The position numbers were made by a program, and so were the translations under genes. A model generated the notes under the pieces. The model was given only the letters and a program-made list of their open reading frames with translations, searched no databases and was not told the origin of the DNA. From Chitinophagaceae bacterium (GTDB lineage Bacteria; Bacteroidota; Bacteroidia; Chitinophagales; Chitinophagaceae): a DNA stretch of 64,000 nucleotides. The stretch covers positions 124,001 to 188,000 of the forward strand of contig JADKJV010000027.1 in NCBI GenBank assembly GCA_016720825.1, in the 5' to 3' direction. Of the stretch, positions 53,348 to 61,014 are shown piece after piece. The first letter of the stretch is position 1; each line of letters begins with the position of its first letter.

Positions 53348-54013
53348 ATTCATTTTATCAGCAGTTTCCGCCAGATAATCACCCTCTTTAAAAAAGACCT
53401 CCTGCTTGAAATCAGGCAGCAGTACAGCTTTTATGGTATCCTGTTATATATAGGTTCAACCATATTTGTATTATCCATGGCTGTTTCTGAACCGGAAGCG
53501 GCTGTTTGGAACGGATTATTCTGGGTGATCCAGCTTTTCATCTGTATCAATGCGGTGGCTAAAAGTTTTATGCAGGAAAACCGGGGGCGCATGCTGTATT
53601 TTTATTCCATTGCCAGTCCCGGCGATTTTGTACTCGCCAAAATCCTTTTTAATTCCCTGCTGATGCTGGGCATGAGTATGCTGAGCCTGCTGCTATTCAG
53701 TTTATTCCTGGGCAACCCGATGAAAAATGCCGGTTCTTTTATCGGCCTGGTGCTGCTCGGCGGCTGGAGCCTGAGTCTTGTTTTTACATTTTTAGCCGCA
53801 ATTGCTGCCAAAGCCCAGCAAAATGCCGCTATTATGGCGGTACTCGGATTTCCGATCATTGTTCCCCAGTTATTACTGCTGATGCGTGTATCCAATGCTG
53901 CATTTGCTCCCCTGCTCACGATTCCTGTTGGCGCTGTTTTGATGCTGGTAGCGCTTGACCTGCTCGTGATTATGCTCGCCGTTATTCTGTTTCCTTTTTT
54001 GTGGAAAGATTAA
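53348..54013 (+). CDS. ccmB: Heme exporter protein CcmB (non-AUG start)
   Basis: Integral membrane subunit of the CcmABCD heme-handling ABC complex for cytochrome c maturation, with six spans. CcmB features: LLLEIRQQYSFYGILLY, AKSFMQENRGRMLYFYSIAS. The coding frame is open back to a TAA near 53,306 but has no ATG, GTG or TTG before the conserved N-terminal helix. The best start is ATT at 53,348, giving 221 residues, the normal length; the internal ATG at 53,477 would delete the first span. No ccmA is visible here. Followed by ccmC. Confidence 0.8.
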   Translation: MHFISSFRQIITLFKKDLLLEIRQQYSFYGILLYIGSTIFVLSMAVSEPEAAVWNGLFWVIQLFICINAVAKSFMQENRGRMLYFYSIASPGDFVLAKILFNSLLMLGMSMLSLLLFSLFLGNPMKNAGSFIGLVLLGGWSLSLVFTFLAAIAAKAQQNAAIMAVLGFPIIVPQLLLLMRVSNAAFAPLLTIPVGAVLMLVALDLLVIMLAVILFPFLWKD

Positions 54014-54173
54014 CCTGATAAAGATCATCCCCGTTTAATGTGTCCAGTTGACGCCAATCAGATAATAGACTGCTTTAGTTCTTGTGTGTACAGTTCAATT
54101 TCCCTTATTTGTGTTCCCGCATTCAAAGGCTAACCCTCCCCGGGGGCCGACATTGACCAACATAAAAAATTAT

Positions 54174-54866
54174 ATGCGCAAATCCTGGTGGAAAATAACC
54201 TGTATAGTCTTGCTGGTGTTCACTTTTACAGCGGGCTTGCTGATCACTATTCCCGACCTGCCGATTTTAGGAGAAACCATCCGGAACCTGTTCTTCCATG
54301 TGGCGATGTGGATGGCGATGATGACGATGTTCACAATCTCCGTTGTACATTCTGTCCGCTACCTCCGGACATTTGACCTGAAGTATGATATTAACGCCCG
54401 GGCTTATGCTTCAACCGGTATTTTATTGGGTGTGCTCGGATATTCCACGGGTGCTATCTGGATGAGCTTTACCTGGGGTGATCCCAATAACCCGGCCTTT
54501 GCTTCATTCAGTGCCCTCGCCCGCGAGCCCAAACTGATTGGTGCGGCGATTGCCCTGCTGATTTATTTCGCTTATATGGTACTGCGCGATTCAATCCAGG
54601 ACATGGATAAGAAAGCCCGCGTAAGTGCTGTGTACAATATTTTTGCTTTCGCCATGCTCTTCCCCACCATCTGGATTATCCCCCGGATATTACCCAGTCT
54701 GCACCCCGGCAGGGAAGGCAACCCGGCACTGAATTTTAAAGATGTTAGTTCATCCATGCGGATCGTCGAATGGCCGGCTTTCATCGGCTGGACCCTGCTT
54801 GGCGTCTGGATCACTACGCTCAAAATCCGTTTTAGTTTACTCAAAGAAAAAAAGCTGTTTTCATGA
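54174..54866 (+). CDS. ccmC: Heme exporter/cytochrome c biogenesis protein CcmC (CcsA-like)
   Basis: 230 residues from ATG at 54,174 (MRKSWWKITCIVLLVFTF). It has six membrane spans, a conserved His in LFFHVAMWMAMM, the WWD-like heme-binding loop (YSTGAIWMSFTWGDPNNPAF) and a second conserved region near LHPGREGNPALN. It loads heme onto CcmE. It overlaps the downstream ccmD-like gene by four bases (ATGA). Confidence 0.9.
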   Translation: MRKSWWKITCIVLLVFTFTAGLLITIPDLPILGETIRNLFFHVAMWMAMMTMFTISVVHSVRYLRTFDLKYDINARAYASTGILLGVLGYSTGAIWMSFTWGDPNNPAFASFSALAREPKLIGAAIALLIYFAYMVLRDSIQDMDKKARVSAVYNIFAFAMLFPTIWIIPRILPSLHPGREGNPALNFKDVSSSMRIVEWPAFIGWTLLGVWITTLKIRFSLLKEKKLFS

Positions 54867-55078
54867 AACTCCTGAAAAAAATATCCGCACTGTTTATCTT
54901 TTTACTGATGTCAGCCGCCTGTTTTGCGCAGACAAATCCCGCTGTTAAAACCAGCCTGATGCGCCGCGACGGCAGGATTTATGTGGTCATTGCCGTGATG
55001 CTGACCATTCTCATCGGTCTTATTTTATATATTATCAGGCTTGATCGCAAGATCAGCCGCCTTGAAAAAGGGAATTAA
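54863..55078 (+). CDS. Small membrane protein, CcmD-like
   Basis: 71 residues. An N-terminal hydrophobic signal (LLKKISALFIFLLMSAACFA) is followed by one transmembrane helix (IYVVIAVMLTILIGLILYII) and a charged tail. CcmD is the small single-span adaptor of CcmABC; size, topology and overlap with ccmC support this. The extra N-terminal signal-like segment is typical of the Bacteroidota version. Confidence 0.7.
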   Translation: MKLLKKISALFIFLLMSAACFAQTNPAVKTSLMRRDGRIYVVIAVMLTILIGLILYIIRLDRKISRLEKGN

Positions 55079-55102
55079 AACGGGCAAGCCACCCGTTTTT
55101 TA
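55077..55102 (+). terminator. Rho-independent terminator of ccmBCD
   Basis: Stem AAAACGGG-CAAGCCA-CCCGTTTT followed by TTA on the plus strand, directly after the ccmD-like stop codon. Confidence 0.75.
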
Positions 55103-55134
55103 CATATAACGATTGCTCAACAAAAAATTAATCC

Positions 55135-56553
55135 ATGTCAGACAAACATTACAGTTTTTTCGGTTCAGTCGAAAAAAGTTTTAACAAAGCGGCCAAGTAC
55201 ACCAGCTGGGATAAAGGTATCCTGGAACAGATCAAGGAATGTAATGCCGTTTACCAGATGCGTTTCCCGGTAAAAAGGGATGACGGCAGTATCGAGGTTA
55301 TCGAAGCTTATCGCGTTCAGCACTCCCATCACAAAACACCCTGTAAAGGTGGTATCCGTTTTGCCGCTGAGGTAAACCAGGATGAAGTGATGGCCCTGGC
55401 CGCACTGATGACATACAAATGCGCCATTGTGAATGTTCCATTTGGCGGTGCCAAAGGCGGTATCCGGGTTAATCCCCGCAGCTATTCTGCTTATGAACTG
55501 GAAAAAATCACACGCCGTTATACTGCAGAACTGATTAAAAAGAATTTTATCGGACCCGGCACTGACGTACCCGCTCCTGACTACGGAACCGGTGAACGTG
55601 AAATGGCCTGGATCCTGGATACTTATTGCGCCATGCACCCCGGCGAAATTGATGCTGCCGGTTGTGTTACCGGTAAGCCCATCACACAAGGTGGCGTAAG
55701 AGGAAGAAGGGAAGCAACTGGTCTTGGTGTATTCTTTGGTTTACGCGAAGTATGTAACATGCCCGACATCATGAAGAAGCTGGGCATGACTATCGGCGTG
55801 GAAGGCAAGCGCGTTGTTGTACAAGGTCTGGGTAATGTGGGATACCACTCTGCTAAATTCTTCCAGGATGCAGGTGCCATCATTATCGGACTTGCAGAAT
55901 ACGAAGGTTCTATCTGGAGTGATAAAGGACTGGATGTGGATGAGGTTTTCAATCACCGCAAAAAAACCGGTTCTATCCTGAACTACCCAGGTGCCAATAA
56001 TTTTGCTAAAAACACAGATGCGCTGGAAATGGAATGTGATATCCTGATTCCTGCCGCACTTGAAAATGTGATAAATGGGGAGAATGCACCACGCGTAAAA
56101 GCCAAACTGATTGGTGAAGCAGCCAATGGCCCGCTGACACCGGAAGCAGATGAAGTGTTTGCACAAAAAGGCATTGTGGTTGTTCCCGACATGTACCTCA
56201 ACGCAGGTGGTGTAACTGTATCTTATTTCGAATGGCTGAAGAACCTGAGCCACGTAAGATATGGCCGTATGGAAAAACGTTTCAACGAGAATATGAATTC
56301 ACAAATCCTTGGCCAGATCGAAGGACTGACCGGACGCCGCGTGAGTGAAAAAGACCGTGAGTATATCACACATGGTGCTGATGAAGTTGACCTGGTGTAC
56401 AGCGGTCTCGAAGAAACCATGATCAATGCCACGCATGAAATCATGAATTGCTGGCTCAGCAACCCCGAAATCCCAGACATGCGTACCGCAGCTTATGTGG
56501 TGGCTATAAATAAAGTGGGAACCAGCTATGCCGAACTGGGCATATTCCCATAA
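55135..56553 (+). CDS. gdhA: Glutamate dehydrogenase (Glu/Leu/Phe/Val family)
   Basis: 472 residues. It interconverts glutamate and 2-oxoglutarate + ammonia. Substrate-binding Lys is in KTPCKGGIRF, catalytic Asp in GTDVPAPDYGTGEREM, followed by FGGAKGGIRVNP. The Rossmann domain has VVVQGLGNVGYHSAKF; the C-terminal NAGGVTVSYFEWLKN is typical. The N-terminus (SFFGSVEKSFNKAAKY) is characteristic of the Bacteroidota form. A strong terminator follows. Confidence 0.95.
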   Translation: MSDKHYSFFGSVEKSFNKAAKYTSWDKGILEQIKECNAVYQMRFPVKRDDGSIEVIEAYRVQHSHHKTPCKGGIRFAAEVNQDEVMALAALMTYKCAIVNVPFGGAKGGIRVNPRSYSAYELEKITRRYTAELIKKNFIGPGTDVPAPDYGTGEREMAWILDTYCAMHPGEIDAAGCVTGKPITQGGVRGRREATGLGVFFGLREVCNMPDIMKKLGMTIGVEGKRVVVQGLGNVGYHSAKFFQDAGAIIIGLAEYEGSIWSDKGLDVDEVFNHRKKTGSILNYPGANNFAKNTDALEMECDILIPAALENVINGENAPRVKAKLIGEAANGPLTPEADEVFAQKGIVVVPDMYLNAGGVTVSYFEWLKNLSHVRYGRMEKRFNENMNSQILGQIEGLTGRRVSEKDREYITHGADEVDLVYSGLEETMINATHEIMNCWLSNPEIPDMRTAAYVVAINKVGTSYAELGIFP

Positions 56554-56574
56554 GTAAGACCGATTGCTTGCCAT

Positions 56575-56606
56575 AAGCCATTCCGGGTAACCGGGATGGC
56601 TTTTTT
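56575..56606 (+). terminator. Rho-independent terminator of gdhA
   Basis: Stem AGCCATTCCGG / CCGGGATGGCT followed by TTTTTT. Confidence 0.92.
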
Positions 56607-56609
56607 GTT

Positions 56610-56940
56610 ACACGTTATCAGTTACCAGTTGCCAGTTACCAGTTACCAGTTGCCAGTTACCAGTTACCTGCACTCTGCCAACCCGAATAAGTTCCACTAT
56701 TCGGGGCAAGCCTGCAATCTGCTACCGGCCCCCTGGTCGTTTCATTTCGAAGCAGCTTGAAACTCCTCCCCCAAAGGGGGAATAATTCACCAAAATTGTA
56801 CGGCGTATATCGATACCTGCTTCCCCCGAATAAGTTCCACTATTCGGGGCAAGCCTGCAACCTGCCCCCTGCCACCTGTATTCATATAGAAATGCAAGTC
56901 ATTCAGTAGCGAGTAACTGGCAACTGGTAACTGGTAACCC
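56610..56940. repeat. Heptamer arrays with two palindromes
   Basis: CAGTTAC/CAGTTGC 7-bp units (56,612-56,668), two ACCCCGAATAAGTTCC/ACTATTCGGGG palindromes (56,682-56,706 and 56,824-56,849) each followed by GCAAGCCTGCAA, and a final AACTGGTAACTGG-type array (56,913-56,938). Between 56,607 and 57,000 nothing else is seen. Confidence 0.9.
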
Positions 56941-57000
56941 TTTTGTTAATCCTGTACCGAAAACTCCCAAATCCTTTACCTTAGCCCCAAAATTACCTGT

Positions 57001-57711
57001 ATGAAAAGAATATTATTTGCTGCACTTGCCCTGATCAGTTTATCTGCCGGTGCCCAAACCGCAGATGAAGTGATCCAGAAATATTCTGCGGCCATTGGTG
57101 GTGCAGAAGCCTATACAAAAGTCAATAACGCTGTCATGAAAGGCACTTTATCCACCCAGGGGATGGACCTGCCATTTTCACTGATTGTTATTAACGGAAG
57201 GGCTATGCGTACCGATGTTGATGTAATGGGCAAGCAAATTGTAAGCGCCTATAAAGATGGCAAAGGATGGAAAGTTAACCCTTATGCCGGTGCTGAAACA
57301 AAAACAGAAGTAACCGGATCAGAGCTGATTGATTACAAAACCCAGTCTTCCCTGTTAAACCCGCTGATGACATACGCCAAAGATGGCAATACGGTTGAAC
57401 TGAAAGGATCAGTCAGCGTGGAAGGAATAAATTGCTTTGAGATTGACCTGCATTTTAAAGCGGATGGAAAAGTAACCAAGTATTTTATCAGCCAGAGTGA
57501 TTATACGCTCATAAAATCTTCCAGTAACAAAACGATCCAGGGCGAGGAAATGGAAGTCGAAACATTTTACAGCGATTTCAAAGATATCAACGGTTTGAAA
57601 TTTGCGATGGACCGTGTCCAGAAAATCAATGGCCAGGTTTTCCAGGAAGTAAAACTGACTACGGTAGACCTGAATACCACGATTGATGAAAAAATATTTG
57701 ACAATCCCTGA
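57001..57711 (+). CDS. Exported LolA-like/outer-membrane lipoprotein-sorting-like protein
   Basis: 236 residues with signal peptide (MKRILFAALALISLSAGA). The mature part is one beta-rich half-barrel domain with repeated amphipathic strands (FEIDLHFKADGKVTKYFIS, IKSSSNKTIQGEEMEVETFY) and TADEVIQKYSAAIGG at the start. It resembles LolA-fold proteins and M16-linked DUF domains in Bacteroidota. Ligand or partner unknown. Confidence 0.55.
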   Translation: MKRILFAALALISLSAGAQTADEVIQKYSAAIGGAEAYTKVNNAVMKGTLSTQGMDLPFSLIVINGRAMRTDVDVMGKQIVSAYKDGKGWKVNPYAGAETKTEVTGSELIDYKTQSSLLNPLMTYAKDGNTVELKGSVSVEGINCFEIDLHFKADGKVTKYFISQSDYTLIKSSSNKTIQGEEMEVETFYSDFKDINGLKFAMDRVQKINGQVFQEVKLTTVDLNTTIDEKIFDNP

Positions 57712-57906
57712 TCCCGATACAAATATTTGCAAGTCAGCTTTAAAGTAAAAATTCATAAGTCAAAAATTCCAAACCGCTAACCAGGCCACAAGGGATTGAC
57801 GTTTCACCCAATGTGACACTAATACGATTTCGAGCGAAGCGGGGAACCTGAGAAGCGAAGAACCTGCGAATTGAGGAAACTTCAACCTGACAACTTGAAA
57901 TAGATA

Positions 57907-57955
57907 TAAAATCAAATGCCGCTTCCCCGAAAGGAGCGGCTTTTTGATTTTAAAC
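57907..57955. terminator. Bidirectional Rho-independent terminator
   Basis: Long hairpin AAAATCAAATGCCGCTTCC...GGAGCGGCTTTTTGATTTT between convergent genes. T/A-tracts on both sides can serve both strands. Confidence 0.85.
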
Positions 57956-57967
57956 CAAAAACAGCAT

Positions 57968-59107
57968 TTAATAAGTTGGCAAAGCCGGCTCCACTTCTTT
58001 GATATAAGCGAGTATACCTCCTTTGAGATTATACAGGTTGTTACGGCCAAATATGGTTTCCAGTTCACGGATTGCCTTCGCACTGCGGCCACCCATTTTA
58101 CAATGAACCACTACTTTGATATCCTGGTCAATCTCCCCCGCCCTTTCCGCAACGGAAGCAAGCGGTATCAGTTTCCCTCCGATATTTACGATTTCATATT
58201 CATGCGGTTCACGCACATCAATCAGCTGGAATTTTTCCCCGCTCACCTGCCATTGGTATAATTCTGCAGCAGTGATCTCACGGACCGGCTGCTCTGGCGT
58301 TTTCAATCCGCAGAATTGTTCATAATCAGTCAGGGTTGTTATCGCGGGCGTTGCCGGATTCTTTCTTATTTTAAAAACACGGCTGGTGAAACGGAGTGCA
58401 TCAAACGTGTACAACCGGCCGCTGAGCGTTTCACCGATTCCGGTAATAACTTTTATCACTTCCAGCGCCTGCATACTGCCGATGATGCCGGGCAGTACCC
58501 CCAGCACACCGCCTTCGGCACAACTGGGCACCAGTCCCGGTGGCGGCGGTGTTGGATACAGTTCCCGGTAATTGGGTCCCCGCTCCCCACCCGGCGGTGT
58601 ATAATTGAAAACAGAAACCTGGCCGTCGAACTGGAAGATGGATGCATATACATTAGGTTTACCAAGTATAACACTGGCATCATTCACCAGGTATCGTGTG
58701 GGGAAATTATCGGTACCATCTGCTATCACATCATAGTTGCGGAATAAATCCAGCGCATTGGCAGATGTGAGCTGCACTTCATGGATATTGATTTTAATAA
58801 ACGGGTTCAATGCCTCCAGTCTCTGTTTTGCCGCCACCACTTTGGGCTGGCCGATTTCATTCACACCAAATAAAACCTGGCGCTGCAGGTTGCTGTCATC
58901 CACACGGTCAAAATCCACGATACCCAGGGTACCCACGCCCGCAGCAGCCAGGTATAACAATACGGGACTTCCCAAACCACCGGAACCAATCACAAGCACT
59001 TTGGCCTGTTTGAGTTTTTGCTGGCCCTCCATGCCAAACTCAGGGATAATAATATGCCGGTTATACCGGGCCAGTTCTTCTTTGCTGAAAATTGATTGCT
59101 GATTCAT
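57968..59107 (-). CDS. moeZ: ThiF/MoeB-type adenylyltransferase with rhodanese domain (MoeZ-like)
   Basis: 379 residues. An E1-like adenylyltransferase domain (about 1-265) has LVIGSGGLGSPVLLYLAAAG (ATP site), FDRVDDSNLQRQVLFG and DGTDNFPTRYLVND. A C-terminal rhodanese domain has the sulfur-carrying Cys in VVHCKMGGRSAKAI. This layout activates a ubiquitin-like carrier by adenylation and thiocarboxylation. Odd feature: the usual zinc CxxC before the PPPPG motif reads NYRELYPTPPPPG, so the zinc site appears lost; LVPSCAEGGVLG is kept. Last gene of the cysM operon. Confidence 0.88.
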   Translation of the reverse strand: MNQQSIFSKEELARYNRHIIIPEFGMEGQQKLKQAKVLVIGSGGLGSPVLLYLAAAGVGTLGIVDFDRVDDSNLQRQVLFGVNEIGQPKVVAAKQRLEALNPFIKINIHEVQLTSANALDLFRNYDVIADGTDNFPTRYLVNDASVILGKPNVYASIFQFDGQVSVFNYTPPGGERGPNYRELYPTPPPPGLVPSCAEGGVLGVLPGIIGSMQALEVIKVITGIGETLSGRLYTFDALRFTSRVFKIRKNPATPAITTLTDYEQFCGLKTPEQPVREITAAELYQWQVSGEKFQLIDVREPHEYEIVNIGGKLIPLASVAERAGEIDQDIKVVVHCKMGGRSAKAIRELETIFGRNNLYNLKGGILAYIKEVEPALPTY

Positions 59108-59128
59108 GTTGATTCTTGTTTGTATAAA

Positions 59129-59404
59129 TTAAATGCCGCCTGCAATTGCGGGAATGATACTGACTTCTGTATATGCGTGCAGACTGGTTTGTTCCTGCTG
59201 CAGGTCACGGATATCATCCTCACCCACAAAAATGTTAATGAACGAACGAATCTGCCCATTTTCATCCAGCAGGTGCTTTTTTACATCCGGGTATTTTTCA
59301 GTGACCGCTTTTACGGCATCACCGATATTGGCTGCATCCACATTCAGCTGCGCTGCATTTCCGGTAAATTTTCTCAGGGGTGTGGGAATTAAGATTGTTG
59401 CCAT
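59129..59404 (-). CDS. cysO: Ubiquitin-like sulfur carrier (MoaD/ThiS family, CysO-like)
   Basis: 91 residues from ATG at 59,404 (MATILIPTPLRKFTG). The beta-grasp fold ends in AIAGGI. Active MoaD/ThiS/CysO carriers end in Gly-Gly, so the extra Ile must be removed, or the stop is displaced, before adenylation. A JAMM peptidase encoded just upstream could do this trimming. The gene sits between JAMM and MoeZ-like genes. The cysO name is an inference from context. Confidence 0.8.
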   Translation of the reverse strand: MATILIPTPLRKFTGNAAQLNVDAANIGDAVKAVTEKYPDVKKHLLDENGQIRSFINIFVGEDDIRDLQQEQTSLHAYTEVSIIPAIAGGI

Positions 59405-59414
59405 GATTTCAGTT

Positions 59415-59834
59415 TTATAAATTGATAATAATTGTTTCTTCGTCAAAATAGTGTTCTTCATTCAGCAGCCATGACCTGAATGCACCCGGGACCTGGTCTT
59501 TCACCGGGATGATTAAATAAGAAAAAAAAGGCTGCGCCGCCAGGCGGTCTGTTTCCGATGGCAGCGCCGGATGCTGGGGATGTGAATGATAAATCCCCAG
59601 CAAAGTGACATTGTTTGCAGTGGCAAATCTTTCAGCCTGCAGGTAATCTTTAGGCGAAATTTCAAAACGCCGGCGCTTATCCCCTTCTTTGTTGTTCAAT
59701 GCAGGCCTGATAACAGAAATAATCCGCTCCCCGTTAGTTTCCGAACCAAATAAAAAACCGCAGCATTCATCCGGGAAAATGTCCGCCGCTTCCGATTTTA
59801 ATTGCTCAAATATTGTTTTGTCGAGTACAAGCAT
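59415..59834 (-). CDS. mec: JAMM/MPN+ metallopeptidase (Mec+-like)
   Basis: 139 residues from ATG at 59,834. All JAMM zinc and catalytic residues are present: E23 (FPDECCGFLFG), H83 and H85, S93 and D96 (IYHSHPQHPALPSETD). In mycobacteria the homologue Mec+ releases cysteine from CysO-Cys; in some pathways JAMMs trim the carrier tail. It starts one base after the cysM stop (TGAAATG). Confidence 0.9.
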   Translation of the reverse strand: MLVLDKTIFEQLKSEAADIFPDECCGFLFGSETNGERIISVIRPALNNKEGDKRRRFEISPKDYLQAERFATANNVTLLGIYHSHPQHPALPSETDRLAAQPFFSYLIIPVKDQVPGAFRSWLLNEEHYFDEETIIINL

Positions 59835-59835
59835 T

Positions 59836-60771
59836 TCAGAATATTTTACGGATGACTTCACTGTATTTATCAGCATTATCAGGCAGCATGGTAACTACGG
59901 TTCCTTTGTCAAGCTGCTCTGCCACACGGATTGCCCCGGCCAGGTTTGCAGCAGCAGAAGGACTTAACATCCAGCCTTCATATTTCAATACATCTTTCAT
60001 CAGTTGATATGCTTCTTCAGTACTTATTTCAAGGTGGCGGTCAGCCAGGCCCGGATCATAAATACCAGGCACACGTGCTGTTTCCAGGTGCTTCCATCCT
60101 TCCATCCCGTGCAAAGCAGTATCGGGCTGCAATGACACGAGTTGTATGGCCGGATTAAAAACCTTAAGCCTCCTGCCTGTTCCGGTAAATGTGCCGGTTG
60201 TACCGAGCCCCGCTACAAAATGGGTAATGCGGGGCAGCTCGTTCCAAATTTCCACCGCGGTTCCCAGGTAATGCGATTTCCAGTTATGCTCATTGCGGTA
60301 CTGATTGGCATAGAAATATTTATTGGGCGATAACCAGGCCATTTCTTTTGCCCTTTCCTGCGCACCATCTGTTCCTTCAAATTTGGAAGTCAGTATCAGT
60401 TCCGCACCCAATGATTGCAGAATCTCTTTCCGGTCCTGGCTGGCGTTTTCAGGAAGACAAAGAGTAACAGGGATACCCAGCCTTTTCCCGATTGCGGCAT
60501 AGGCAATACCGGTATTCCCGCTTGTAGCATCCAGCAGGGTCATGCCAGGTTTCAGCGCGTCCATACGCAGCGCTTCGTTGATAATCCGGAATGCGGGCCG
60601 GCATTTCACACTGCCTGACAATTGCTTCCATTCCTGTTTGGCCCAGATCTGTACGTTTTTCTTCCGGAATAATTTACGCAATCTGACCAGCGGTGTATGA
60701 CCCACTTCTTTCTCCACCCGCGCCAGCCTGCTGATGATTAACTGGTCATTTCGTTTTACAGTTTGTATCAT
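59836..60771 (-). CDS. cysM: Cysteine synthase-family PLP enzyme (CysM-like)
   Basis: 311 residues from ATG at 60,771 (MIQTVKRNDQLIISRL). Fold-type II PLP enzyme: the Schiff-base lysine is in LSGSVKCRPAFRII, ATSGNTGIAYAA is the substrate loop, and GLGTTGTFTGTGRRL binds phosphate. CysM-type enzymes using CysO-thiocarboxylate act on O-phosphoserine; the genomic context supports that route, but O-acetylserine cannot be excluded. First structural gene after a cysteine-rich leader peptide and a terminator. Confidence 0.88.
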   Translation of the reverse strand: MIQTVKRNDQLIISRLARVEKEVGHTPLVRLRKLFRKKNVQIWAKQEWKQLSGSVKCRPAFRIINEALRMDALKPGMTLLDATSGNTGIAYAAIGKRLGIPVTLCLPENASQDRKEILQSLGAELILTSKFEGTDGAQERAKEMAWLSPNKYFYANQYRNEHNWKSHYLGTAVEIWNELPRITHFVAGLGTTGTFTGTGRRLKVFNPAIQLVSLQPDTALHGMEGWKHLETARVPGIYDPGLADRHLEISTEEAYQLMKDVLKYEGWMLSPSAAANLAGAIRVAEQLDKGTVVTMLPDNADKYSEVIRKIF

Positions 60772-60780
60772 ATACTTTAA

Positions 60781-60809
60781 ATAAAAAAAGCCCCACATGG
60801 TGGAGCTTT
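60781..60809 (-). terminator. Attenuator-type terminator in the cysM leader
   Basis: Minus-strand stem AAAGCTCCAC-CAT-GTGGGGCTTT (10 bp) followed by TTTTAT. It lies only ~10 bp upstream of the cysM start, after a Cys-rich leader ORF, so it would end leader transcripts before cysM. The left arm can pair instead with a leader segment (60,848-60,859). Confidence 0.85.
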
Positions 60810-60832
60810 CGTTTAATAATATGTTTGGAATA

Positions 60833-60916
60833 TTATGAATGCAGATGGACCACCCCCATCGCACGATGCGGCTTATGCTTGTAACAACAACAAATATGGG
60901 TGGTCATCTTATTCAT
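60833..60916 (-). CDS. Cysteine-rich leader peptide of the cysM operon
   Basis: 27-codon ORF, MNKMTTHICCC at the start, with three consecutive Cys codons (TGT-TGT-TGT) at codons 9-11; the second half is YKHKPHRAMGVVHLHS. It ends 24 bp before the attenuator hairpin. Segment 1 (60,896-60,905) pairs with segment 2 (60,848-60,859), and segment 2 can pair with the terminator's left arm (60,797-60,806). The logic matches trp/leu-type attenuation, with ribosome stalling at Cys codons favouring antitermination. A weak promoter (TTGG-N19-CATATTTG) ends at 60,929. Confidence 0.75.
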   Translation of the reverse strand: MNKMTTHICCCYKHKPHRAMGVVHLHS

Positions 60917-61014
60917 AGTGTCCTGAAGCAAATATGGACGCTTTACATTAGTCCACCAAGCCTATGGGGTTTATTTCCTGATTGCGCAAGTGTATTTAAC
61001 AAACTGATGACAGT

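Noticed and set aside
54084..54173. Longer ccmC start at ATG 54,084
   Set aside because: The extra 30 residues are Pro- and Asn-rich and unlike the hydrophobic N-terminus; ATG at 54,174 begins just before span 1.
60772..60864. N-terminal extension of CysM to 60,864
   Set aside because: That frame reads through the attenuator hairpin and overlaps the leader peptide in another frame; the residues are not cysteine-synthase-like, and ATG 60,771 gives the expected start.
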